From JAWLCA01 sp050485905 (GTDB lineage: Bacteria > Pseudomonadota > Alphaproteobacteria > Rhodobacterales > Rhodobacteraceae): a stretch of 8,113 nucleotides of DNA. This document shows positions 1 through 5,251 of the stretch, piece by piece. The translations under genes were made by a program, and so were the position numbers. Where the stretch lies: contig JBJHCH010000139.1 in assembly GCA_050485905.1 (NCBI GenBank), positions 1 to 8,113 on the forward strand, in the 5' to 3' direction. The notes under the pieces were generated by a model. The model ran no database searches. It was given only the letters and a program-made list of their open reading frames with translations, and was not told the DNA's origin. Positions within the stretch are counted from its first letter, which is position 1. Each line of letters starts with the position of its first letter.

Positions 1-74
1 GGGTCGGAAAGCCGCTCGAAGGAGCTGGGACAGTTAGAGACGGGATGGATCCCGCAAACCGATGAGGACGGAAC

Positions 75-308
75 ATGAGCGATATCGCTGATCGCGTGAA
101 GAAAATCGTTGTCGAGCACCTCGGCGTTGATGAGGAGAAGGTGACCGAGAACGCCTCGTTCATCGACGATCTGGGCGCCGACAGTCTGGACACGGTCGAG
201 CTGGTCATGGCCTTCGAGGAAGAGTTCGGGATCGAGATCCCGGATGATGCCGCCGAGACGATCCAGACCTTCGGCGACGCGGTCAAGTTCATCTCTGACG
301 CCGCCTGA
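75..308 (+). CDS. acpP: Acyl carrier protein AcpP
   Basis: Small acidic cytosolic protein (77 aa, the usual family length). It carries growing fatty-acyl chains on a 4'-phosphopantetheine arm through type II fatty acid synthesis and also donates acyl chains to lipid A and phospholipid synthesis. The prosthetic-group site is the GADSLDTVEL motif at residues 34-43, with Ser37 as the attachment serine. The rest follows the canonical four-helix ACP pattern, including the EEEFGIEIPDD stretch at residues 48-58. The ATG at 75 has a fair Shine-Dalgarno sequence, GAGG at 64-67, seven nt upstream. The 74 nt before it hold a small CGGGA/TCCCG hairpin (41-54) and no gene I can support. The gene is closed by a strong terminator at 334-359, so it appears to end its transcript. 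In many proteobacteria fabF follows acpP; here it does not. Identification is essentially certain. Confidence 0.98.
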   Translation: MSDIADRVKKIVVEHLGVDEEKVTENASFIDDLGADSLDTVELVMAFEEEFGIEIPDDAAETIQTFGDAVKFISDAA

Positions 309-333
309 TCCAGCGGCAAGTCTGCAGAATTCG

Positions 334-359
334 CCCCCGCCCCCTCGGCGGGGGTTTTT
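334..359 (+). terminator. Intrinsic terminator after acpP
   Basis: A perfect 8-bp GC-only stem (CCCCCGCC at 334-341, GGCGGGGG at 347-354) with a 5-nt loop is followed directly by five T residues (355-359). It starts 26 nt after the acpP stop codon. It separates acpP from speB and suggests that speB has its own promoter or relies on read-through. Confidence 0.93.
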
Positions 360-394
360 CGTTGCGCGGGCGGTGATAGGGTGTGCCGGCGAAC

Positions 395-402
395 GGGGGG
401 GG
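395..402 (+). promoter_or_regulatory. G8 tract acting as speB ribosome-binding region
   Basis: An uninterrupted run of eight G residues lies five nt before the ATG at 408. It is the only purine-rich element at this start, so it is the best candidate for the Shine-Dalgarno site. It decides for the start at 408 over the GTG at 381, which has no well-spaced ribosome-binding site. No convincing promoter is visible between the acpP terminator and this point. Confidence 0.5.
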
Positions 403-407
403 CGGCG

Positions 408-1379
408 ATGGCCTTGGAAGATGCGAGAGAGCAGGTGGACGCGGCCTTTACCCGCGACGATCTGCGCGGGCTGACCTATGAGAACGCATTCGGCGGCGCG
501 ACCAGCTTTCTGCGCCGGCGCTATACCAGGGATCTGGCGGGGGTGGATCTGGCCGTCACCGGCATCCCGTTCGATCAGGCCGTTACCCACCGTCCCGGCA
601 GCCGCTTCGGGCCCCGTGCGATCCGCGAGGCATCGGTGCTGCAGCCCTATGACCCGCCGCACGGCTGGGGCGGGCTGGACCCGCTGAGCGACTTTGCCAT
701 CGTCGATTACGGCGACATGGCGTTCGACTATGCCAAGGTGGCCGAGACGCCCGGACGGATCACCCGGCACATCGCGGGGATTCTGGATGCGGGCGCGGCG
801 GCGATCACGCTGGGCGGCGATCACTACATCACCTTTCCGATCCTGCGCGCATTCGCCGAACGCCACGGGCCGGTGTCGGTGATCCAGTTCGACGCCCATT
901 CCGACCTGTGGCCGGACGATGACCTGACCCGCATCGACCACGGCACGATGATGTACAAGGCGGTGCGCACCGGGCTGGTGGACCCAAAAACCTCGGTCCA
1001 GATCGGCATCCGCACGGAATGCGACGACTACCTTGGCGTCAACGTCGTCCCGGCCCGCGCGGTCCACGAGCGCGGCGTGGCCGAGGTGGTGGCCGAGGTG
1101 AAGCGGATAGTGGGCGACCGGCCGGTCTATGTCAGCTTCGACATCGACGCGCTGGACCCGGCATTCGCGCCGGGCACCGGCACGCCGGTCTGGGGCGGGC
1201 TGGCAAGCTGGCAGGCGGCGGCGATCCTGCGTGATCTGGCGGGCATCAGCATTGTCGGCGGCGACGTGGTGGAGGTGTCGCCCCCCTATGACACCACCGG
1301 CGCCACCGCGATTGCGGGCGCCCATGTGGCGATGGAACTGATCTGCCTGTGGTGCTGGAACCGGCGCAATCCGGGCTGA
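408..1379 (+). CDS. speB: Agmatinase (agmatine ureohydrolase)
   Basis: Cytosolic binuclear manganese enzyme of the arginase/agmatinase family. It hydrolyses agmatine to putrescine and urea in polyamine synthesis. From the ATG at 408 the protein is 323 aa, slightly longer than E. coli SpeB. All six expected metal ligands are present: His139 (GGDH), Asp162, His164 and Asp166 (FDAHSD), and Asp245 and Asp247 (SFDID). Agmatinase-type features include DHGTMMY (177-183), VQIGIRTE (197-204), DPAFAPGTGTP (250-260) and DVVEVSPPYD (286-295), closely matching the E. coli enzyme as I remember it. The frame is also open from a GTG at 381, but that extension (MCRRTGGAA) looks unlike the family. Some relatives annotated as agmatinase act on other guanidino compounds, so substrate is inferred. 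No arginine decarboxylase is in the window. Thirteen nt downstream begins a small membrane protein, possibly in the same operon. Confidence 0.92.
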   Translation: MALEDAREQVDAAFTRDDLRGLTYENAFGGATSFLRRRYTRDLAGVDLAVTGIPFDQAVTHRPGSRFGPRAIREASVLQPYDPPHGWGGLDPLSDFAIVDYGDMAFDYAKVAETPGRITRHIAGILDAGAAAITLGGDHYITFPILRAFAERHGPVSVIQFDAHSDLWPDDDLTRIDHGTMMYKAVRTGLVDPKTSVQIGIRTECDDYLGVNVVPARAVHERGVAEVVAEVKRIVGDRPVYVSFDIDALDPAFAPGTGTPVWGGLASWQAAAILRDLAGISIVGGDVVEVSPPYDTTGATAIAGAHVAMELICLWCWNRRNPG

Positions 1380-1387
1380 GGAAGGGG
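1379..1387 (+). promoter_or_regulatory. Shine-Dalgarno supporting a TTG start at 1393
   Basis: The sequence AGGAAGGGG overlaps the last base of the speB stop codon and lies five nt before TTG 1393. It is one of the better ribosome-binding sites in the window. It supports the unusual TTG start of the small membrane protein, whose frame has no ATG near the N-terminus before its first membrane helix. Confidence 0.55.
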
Positions 1388-1392
1388 CTGGC

Positions 1393-1812
1393 TTGATCGT
1401 CGTCGCGTTTCACTGGCTGCTGATCGCCGTGCATGCGGGGCTGGCGCTTTGGGCGGCGGCGGGTCTTGTGGAGTTCCTGCTGCCCGGCTGGCCCGGCCCG
1501 GCGCTGCAGAATCCGCTGTTCCCGACCTGGCTTCAGCTTCTGCACTGGCTGGCCATTGCGGGTGGGGCGGCGGGGTTCTTCATCCCGCGACTCTTCGCGC
1601 CCCGGCTGCTCGTCCCGGTGCTGGCGGCGGCCTATGCGGCGATGGCCGTGGTCTGCGCAGTGCAGACCTTCGGCTATCTGGACCATGCCGGCCGGTTCCG
1701 CGACATGGCGCTGGAATACGCGGCCTATCTGGCCATCCTTGCCTTCCTGCATCGCTTTCCGCCGGGGGGCACGGCGATCCGGCCCCTTGGCCGGGTGAGG
1801 GGCGGCGGATGA
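1393..1812 (+). CDS. Small four-helix membrane protein, unknown function
   Basis: 139-aa protein that I do not recognise as a named family. It is strongly hydrophobic, with four likely membrane segments at about residues 5-30, 44-65, 70-93 and 105-120, and a short Arg/Gly-rich C-terminal tail (ending RPLGRVRGGG) that the positive-inside rule would put in the cytoplasm. Conserved-looking polar positions near the membrane include His7, His14, Glu27, His51 and the FGYLDHAGRFRDMALEY stretch (93-109). The start is TTG 1393, chosen because of the purine-rich AGGAAGGGG just upstream; the next in-frame candidate (GTG, residue 13) would cut into the first helix. It begins 13 nt after speB and its stop overlaps the DUF1499 start by 4 nt (ATGA at 1809-1812), so the two are probably translationally coupled. 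The hydrophobic pattern and tight packing make it a real gene; function is open. Confidence 0.75.
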   Translation: MIVVAFHWLLIAVHAGLALWAAAGLVEFLLPGWPGPALQNPLFPTWLQLLHWLAIAGGAAGFFIPRLFAPRLLVPVLAAAYAAMAVVCAVQTFGYLDHAGRFRDMALEYAAYLAILAFLHRFPPGGTAIRPLGRVRGGG

Positions 1813-2246
1813 GTGGCCTGTTCCTCAAGCTCGGCCTCGGCATCGTTCTGCTTGCGCTGGCAGCCGTGGCCTGGGTGCGGCTGGCGCCGACCGACCCGGC
1901 GCGCTGGCATGTCGATCCGGTTGCGGCCCCCGACCCGGCGACGCCGAACTTTGCCCGCATCCAGCCCGGTGAGGTGACCTTGAACGACCCTGACCCGGCG
2001 GCGCGGCTGCGCGCGGCGATGGAGGCGATGCCGCGCACCCGGCTGGTCGCGGGGTCCGAGGGCGAGGGGATGATGACCTTTGTCACCCGGTCGCGCCTGA
2101 TGGGTTATCCCGATTTCACCACGATCCGGGTGCTGCTGGCGGAGGGCGGGGCGACCTTTGCCGCGCTGGCCCGGTCGCGGTTCGGGCAGTCCGACATGGG
2201 GGTGAATGCGGCCCGGCTGCAGGCGCTGAAGGCGGCGCTGCAATAG
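1809..2246 (+). CDS. DUF1499 family membrane-anchored protein
   Basis: 145-aa protein with one N-terminal membrane segment (about residues 5-23) and a soluble domain facing the periplasm by the usual logic (inferred). The segment could be an uncleaved signal anchor: there is no lipobox, and the first 25 residues carry only Lys7 and Arg24 as charges. Residues about 45-144 resemble DUF1499: the conserved region includes TFVTRSRLMGYPD (90-102) and ARSRFGQSDMGVNAARL (121-137), the latter being the family's C-terminal signature. DUF1499 has no established biochemical role that I know of. The ATG at 1809 is inside the stop of the preceding membrane-protein gene (ATGA), which fixes the start; the frame is open further upstream, but that region reads as nonsense across the neighbour. 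prfA starts 43 nt downstream with no visible terminator between, so cotranscription with prfA is possible. Confidence 0.85.
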   Translation: MSGLFLKLGLGIVLLALAAVAWVRLAPTDPARWHVDPVAAPDPATPNFARIQPGEVTLNDPDPAARLRAAMEAMPRTRLVAGSEGEGMMTFVTRSRLMGYPDFTTIRVLLAEGGATFAALARSRFGQSDMGVNAARLQALKAALQ

Positions 2247-2289
2247 CCGCCCCTTGACCGCGCCCCGGTGATCCGCCACGACGCCCGCC

Positions 2290-3345
2290 ATGGTGCCCCT
2301 GGAGAAACTCGACCAGATCACGCAACGCTTCCAGTTTCTGGAGGCGAAGCTGAACGCGGGCGTTGCAACCGATCAGATCGCCGATCTGAGCCGGGAATAT
2401 TCCGACCTGAAGCCGGTGGTGGACCAGATCGCCGCCTATCGCCGCCTGCTGCGGGACATGGACGAGGCGCAGGCGATGCTCGCCGACCCCGAGATGCGCG
2501 CGCTGGCCGAGGATGAACTGCCCCGCCTGCGCGCCCGCCTGCCGGAGCTTGAGGCCGCGCTGCGGCTGGCCCTGCTGCCAAAGGATGCCGCCGACGCGCG
2601 GCCCGCGATCATGGAGATCCGCCCCGGCACCGGCGGAGAGGAGGCGGCGCTCTTCGCCGCCGACCTGCTGCGCATGTACCAGCGCCATGCCGAGGCGCAG
2701 GGCTGGCGGTTCGAGATCGTGGAACTGCAGGAGAGCGAGCTGGGCGGCGTGCGCGAGGCCGTCGTGCGGATCGAGGGCGAGGGCGTCTATGCCCGGCTGA
2801 AATACGAATCCGGCGTGCACCGCGTCCAGCGTGTGCCGGAAACAGAATCGGGCGGGCGTATCCACACCTCTGCCGCCACCGTCGCGGTGCTGCCCGAGGC
2901 GCAGGAGGTCGATATCGACATCCCCGCCAGCGACATCCGCATCGACACGATGCGCGCCAGCGGGGCGGGGGGGCAGCATGTCAACACCACCGACAGCGCG
3001 GTGCGGATCACCCACATCCCCACCGGCATCGTGGTGACCAGTTCCGAGAAGTCGCAGCACCAGAACCGCGCAATCGCCCTGTCGGTGCTGCGCGCCAAGC
3101 TTTACGACATGGAACGCAGCCGCGCGGATGCCGAACGGTCGGCCGACCGGCGTGCGCAGGTCGGCAGCGGCGACCGGTCAGAGCGGATTCGCACCTACAA
3201 TTTCCCGCAAGGAAGGATGACCGACCACCGGATCAACCTGACGCTCTACAAGCTCGATCAGATCCTGCAGGGCGATCTGTCCGAGGTCATCGACGCGCTG
3301 GTGGCCGACGATCAGGCCCGCCTGCTGGCCGAGGCCGAGGCGTGA
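2290..3345 (+). CDS. prfA: Peptide chain release factor 1 (RF1)
   Basis: 351-aa class I release factor that reads UAA and UAG in the ribosomal A site and triggers peptide release. The N-terminal helical domain spans about residues 1-100. The codon-recognition loop is at 183-185 and reads PET, fitting the RF1 P-x-T motif rather than the SPF motif of RF2; Ala or Val is more often seen at the middle position. The catalytic motif GAGGQHVNTTDSA runs from residue 225, with the GGQ glutamine at 229. Other family hallmarks are IMEIRPGTGGEEA (107-119), SEKSQHQNRAIAL (252-264) and RTYNFPQGRMTDHR (301-314). The ATG at 2290 gives a normal RF1 N-terminus (VPLEKLDQI), but no clear Shine-Dalgarno is visible before it. 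Its stop overlaps the start of prmC, whose product methylates Gln229; the enzyme and its substrate are thus coupled. Length and motifs are complete. Confidence 0.97.
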   Translation: MVPLEKLDQITQRFQFLEAKLNAGVATDQIADLSREYSDLKPVVDQIAAYRRLLRDMDEAQAMLADPEMRALAEDELPRLRARLPELEAALRLALLPKDAADARPAIMEIRPGTGGEEAALFAADLLRMYQRHAEAQGWRFEIVELQESELGGVREAVVRIEGEGVYARLKYESGVHRVQRVPETESGGRIHTSAATVAVLPEAQEVDIDIPASDIRIDTMRASGAGGQHVNTTDSAVRITHIPTGIVVTSSEKSQHQNRAIALSVLRAKLYDMERSRADAERSADRRAQVGSGDRSERIRTYNFPQGRMTDHRINLTLYKLDQILQGDLSEVIDALVADDQARLLAEAEA

Positions 3346-4178
3346 GGGCAGCCGAGGCGCTGGCGGATGCGGCGCGGCAACTGGCGGCGGCGTGTGTTTC
3401 GGACGCCCCGCGCGATGCGCGCCGGCTGCTGGCCCATGCGATGGGCGTCGATCCGGCGCGGCTGACGCTGCATCTGCAGGACGATCTGACCCCCGATGCT
3501 GCCGCGCGGTTCGCCGAAGCCGTCGCTGCGCGATTGCGCCGGCAGCCGGTGTCGCAGATCACCGGGCAGCGGCTGTTCTTTGGCCGCAGCTTTCGCGTGA
3601 CGCCCGATGTGCTCGACCCCCGGCCCGAGACCGAGGTGCTGGTGGCGGCGGGTTTGCAGGAACCCTTTGTGCGCGTGCTGGACCTCGGCACCGGGTCTGG
3701 CGCGATCCTGCTGACCCTGCTGGCCGAGCGGGCGGGGGCGACCGGGCTGGGCACCGATGCGAGCGCGGCGGCGCTGGATGTCGCCAGGGCCAATGCGCAG
3801 GCGCTGGGGCTGGCGGATCGGGCGCAGTTTGCCCCCGGCGACTGGTGGCAGGCGGTGCCGGATGACGCGCGGTTCGACCTGATCGTGTCGAACCCGCCCT
3901 ATATCGCCGAGGCCGAGATGGCCGGGCTGGCGCCCGAGGTGCGGGACTGGGAGCCGCGCCTGGCGCTGACGCCGGGCGGCGACGGGCTGGATGCCTATCG
4001 CGCGATTGCCGCGGGCGCGGCGGCGCATCTGGCCCCCGGCGGGCGGCTGCTGGTCGAGATCGGGCCGACCCAGGCCGGTGCGGTCGCGGCGCTCCTCGCC
4101 GCCGCCGGGCTGGCGGACCTGCGCGTCCTGCCGGACCTGGACGGCCGCGACCGGGTGGTAACGGCCCGCACACCCTGA
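3342..4178 (+). CDS. prmC: Release factor glutamine N5-methyltransferase PrmC
   Basis: 278-aa cytosolic SAM-dependent methyltransferase. It methylates the side-chain amide of the GGQ glutamine in RF1 and RF2, which raises release activity. An N-terminal helical substrate-binding domain (about 1-85) is followed by a Rossmann-type methyltransferase domain. Visible motifs are the family segment PVSQITGQRLFFGRSF (69-84), RPETE (94-98), the SAM-binding motif DLGTGSGA (114-121) and the catalytic NPPY (184-187), which holds the target glutamine, followed by TPGGDGLDAYR (210-220). The start is GTG 3342 inside the prfA stop codon (GTGA overlap), a typical translational-coupling junction, and it gives the expected N-terminus. 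The prfA-prmC order is common in bacteria. A 261-nt non-coding stretch follows. Nothing in the reading frame looks damaged. Confidence 0.96.
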   Translation: MRAAEALADAARQLAAACVSDAPRDARRLLAHAMGVDPARLTLHLQDDLTPDAAARFAEAVAARLRRQPVSQITGQRLFFGRSFRVTPDVLDPRPETEVLVAAGLQEPFVRVLDLGTGSGAILLTLLAERAGATGLGTDASAAALDVARANAQALGLADRAQFAPGDWWQAVPDDARFDLIVSNPPYIAEAEMAGLAPEVRDWEPRLALTPGGDGLDAYRAIAAGAAAHLAPGGRLLVEIGPTQAGAVAALLAAAGLADLRVLPDLDGRDRVVTARTP

Positions 4179-4210
4179 CGCGAGGGACCGCGCCGGCACG
4201 GAAACTTGAG

Positions 4211-4250
4211 CGGCATTTGTGCCGAAACCCGCCGGTTTCGGCCGATGCCG
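4211..4250 (+). terminator. Nested inverted repeat, possible terminator or attenuator
   Basis: A perfect 9-bp inner stem, GCCGAAACC (4221-4229) with GGTTTCGGC (4234-4242), has a 4-nt loop. It is enclosed by an outer 6-bp stem, CGGCAT (4211-4216) with ATGCCG (4245-4250), separated by a small internal loop. The CGGCA arm can instead pair with TGCCG (4220-4224), which would break the inner stem. It lies 33 nt past the prmC stop and is followed by only a short T stretch (4258-4260). A terminator for the prfA-prmC transcript is the simplest reading; a regulatory switch is possible but unproven. Confidence 0.5.
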
Positions 4251-4273
4251 TGGCAGATTTCCCAAGATTCCCC

Positions 4274-4301
4274 TTGTCACCCGGCGCGTGGCATGTTTAC
4301 T
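4274..4301 (+). promoter_or_regulatory. Candidate sigma70-type promoter, distal
   Basis: TTGTCA (4274-4279) matches five of six bases of the -35 consensus. A 16-nt spacer leads to TTTACT (4296-4301), which matches four of six bases of the -10 consensus. A start near 4308 would give the DUF4167 gene a leader of about 130 nt. It lies downstream of the nested inverted repeat, as expected if that repeat ends the prmC transcript. Only sequence matching by eye supports it. Confidence 0.35.
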
Positions 4302-4399
4302 CAGGGCTGTGAGGGGCGGATGGCCACGGCTGTTGCCCGCACTGGTAAGCCACAAAGCGCGGACACCTCGTCATCAGGGCGACCATTGGGTCACCTTCC

Positions 4400-4430
4400 T
4401 TGTCCGGGCAAAGCCGTCAGGCTCTATACA
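4400..4430 (+). promoter_or_regulatory. Candidate sigma70-type promoter, proximal
   Basis: TTGTCC (4400-4405) and TATACA (4425-4430) each match four of six consensus bases, but the 19-nt spacer is long. Transcription would start almost at the ATG at 4440, giving a nearly leaderless mRNA. That would fit the weak Shine-Dalgarno (GGA at 4432-4434). It is weaker than the distal candidate and competes with it as an explanation. Confidence 0.22.
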
Positions 4431-4439
4431 CGGAAACAC

Positions 4440-5219
4440 ATGAGATCATCCAAGTCACGTTCGCGGTCCAAGCCGAACCGCCCCCGGACGATGGGCAACA
4501 TCGTCAACCGCGTGTTCGACAGTTCCGGCCCCGAGGGCAAGGTGCGCGGTACGCCGCAACAGATCATTGACAAGTACCTTGTTCTGGCGCGCGACTCGCA
4601 ACTGTCCAACGACCGGGTTGCGGCCGAAAACTTCATGCAGCATGCCGAGCATTACACAAGGATGCTGGCCGAGGCGCAGCGCGAGATGCAGCGCGAGACC
4701 GAGGAGCGCAACAGCAACCAGCAGCCCCGCGGTGAAGGGCGCGACGATGGCCGCGACGATGGCCGCGACAACCAGCAGGGCCGCGACAACCAGCAGGGCG
4801 GGCAGAACCAGCAGGGCGGTGGCCAGAACCGGCAGGGCGGCCGCGACGACCAGCGGGGCGAACAGCGCGGTGACCGGCGCCAGGAGGGTGGCCGCGACGA
4901 CCGTGGCGACCAGAACCGGCGCGAAGGCGGCGGCCAGCGCCGTCAGCGCGGTGGCGGCCAGATGCGCGCCACCGATGTGATCGACTTCTCCGACGGCAGC
5001 GACAGCGATCTGGTGGAGACGCCAGAGGCCCGGCGCGACCCGGCACCGCAGGCTGATCCCGCCCCGACCCCCGCGCCGGAAGCACCGCCGGAAGCCGAGG
5101 CCGAGGCGCCACCCGCGAAGCCGCGCCGCCGCGCGCCCGCGCGCCGGCCGAAAGCGGATGCCGAGGCCGCGCAAGGGGCCGAAGAGGCCGCACCGCCCAA
5201 GGCGTCAGCCGCGGAATGA
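4440..5219 (+). CDS. DUF4167 protein with Arg/Gly/Gln-rich disordered tail
   Basis: 259-aa protein in three parts. Residues 1-85 form the conserved DUF4167 domain: a basic start (MRSSKSRSRSKPNRPRTMGN), then VNRVFDSSGPEGKVRGTP (22-39), IIDKYLVLARDSQLSNDRV (42-60) and a helix AAENFMQHAEHYTRMLAEAQ (61-80). Residues about 97-175 are low complexity, rich in Arg, Gly, Gln and Asp, with repeated GRDD, GRDNQQG and QNQQGG units. The end is an acidic patch (DFSDGSDSD, 182-190) and a Pro/Ala/Glu tail with a basic cluster (KPRRRAPARRPK, 227-238). I know DUF4167 from alphaproteobacteria, often beside prmC, without a settled function. The basic N-terminus, RGG-like tail and translation-gene neighbours suggest RNA or ribosome binding, which is inference. 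ATG 4440 starts the conserved domain; the frame is open back to TTG 4206, but that extension crosses the nested hairpin and looks non-coding. The Shine-Dalgarno is weak. Confidence 0.88.
   Translation: MRSSKSRSRSKPNRPRTMGNIVNRVFDSSGPEGKVRGTPQQIIDKYLVLARDSQLSNDRVAAENFMQHAEHYTRMLAEAQREMQRETEERNSNQQPRGEGRDDGRDDGRDNQQGRDNQQGGQNQQGGGQNRQGGRDDQRGEQRGDRRQEGGRDDRGDQNRREGGGQRRQRGGGQMRATDVIDFSDGSDSDLVETPEARRDPAPQADPAPTPAPEAPPEAEAEAPPAKPRRRAPARRPKADAEAAQGAEEAAPPKASAAE
4741..4860 (+). repeat. In-gene tandem repeats of the DUF4167 tail
   Basis: Two exact copies of GCGACGATGGCC (4741-4764) are followed by two near-identical 18-nt units beginning GCGACAACCAGCAGGGC (4765-4782 and 4783-4800), then degenerate AGAACCAGCAGGGCGG-type units to about 4860. 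All unit lengths are multiples of three, so gain or loss of a copy keeps the frame and only lengthens or shortens the disordered tail. The copies look recent because third codon positions are conserved as well. Confidence 0.8.
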
Positions 5220-5229
5220 TGCGAGATTT

Positions 5230-5251
5230 GGGGGCCGATTGGCCCCCTTTT
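5230..5251 (+). terminator. Intrinsic terminator after the DUF4167 gene
   Basis: A perfect 7-bp stem, GGGGGCC (5230-5236) with GGCCCCC (5241-5247), has a GATT loop and is followed by four T residues (5248-5251). It starts 10 nt after the DUF4167 stop codon. It sits between convergent genes and its last T belongs to the rsmA stop codon. On the minus strand the hairpin is followed by AAATCT rather than a T run, so it should work well mainly for the plus strand. Confidence 0.88.

Larger units (their letters stand above)
4179..4439. other. Non-coding region between prmC and the DUF4167 gene
   Basis: This is the longest gene-free stretch in the window (261 nt) and is less G+C-rich than its surroundings by eye. 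It holds a nested inverted repeat (4211-4250), two candidate sigma70-type promoters (4274-4301 and 4400-4430) and an imperfect hairpin at 4376-4397 (GGCGACC/GGTCACC, one mismatch, 4-nt loop) flanked by GGACA (4361-4365) and TGTCC (4401-4405). I found no tRNA and no convincing small gene. Two open frames cross it but read as unrelated sequence. It most likely contains the end of the prmC transcript and the promoter and leader of the DUF4167 gene. Confidence 0.6.

Noticed and set aside
1..74. Open frame through the first 60 or so bases ending just before acpP
   Set aside because: The short reading (ending DEDGT) is not recognisable as a FabG C-terminus or any other family, and could be the untranslated leader of acpP.
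322..332. Adjacent CTGCAG and GAATTC (PstI and EcoRI sites) that resemble a cloning junction
   Set aside because: They lie between the acpP stop and its natural terminator with no other vector-like sequence nearby, so they are a coincidence.
1246..1752. Minus-strand frame opposite the end of speB and the small membrane protein gene
   Set aside because: It spans two plus-strand genes, has no motif and is dominated by Arg, Gln and Gly, typical of an antisense shadow.
2116..3060. Long minus-strand open frame (314 codons) opposite prfA
   Set aside because: It overlaps a complete, motif-bearing RF1 gene and has no recognisable motifs. Such shadows are expected in GC-rich DNA.
3312..4355. Long minus-strand open frame (347 codons) opposite prmC
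   Set aside because: It runs through prmC and the intergenic hairpins, and is rich in Arg, Gln and Pro as expected from reversed GC-rich codons. prmC has all its family motifs.
4206..4439. N-terminal extension of the DUF4167 protein back to TTG 4206
   Set aside because: The 78 extra residues precede the conserved domain start, cross the nested inverted repeat and both candidate promoters, and lack a ribosome-binding site.
4219..4443. 74-codon frame from GTG 4219 whose stop overlaps the DUF4167 ATG (ATGA)
   Set aside because: It has no Shine-Dalgarno, its start lies inside a hairpin, and its composition looks random. The ATGA overlap is probably chance, though a conservation check would settle it.
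4455..5174. Long minus-strand open frame opposite the DUF4167 gene encoding a very hydrophobic protein
   Set aside because: The hydrophobicity is an artefact: the complements of repeated GAC, CAG and GGC codons are GTC, CTG and GCC (Val, Leu, Ala). The plus-strand frame carries a recognisable conserved domain.
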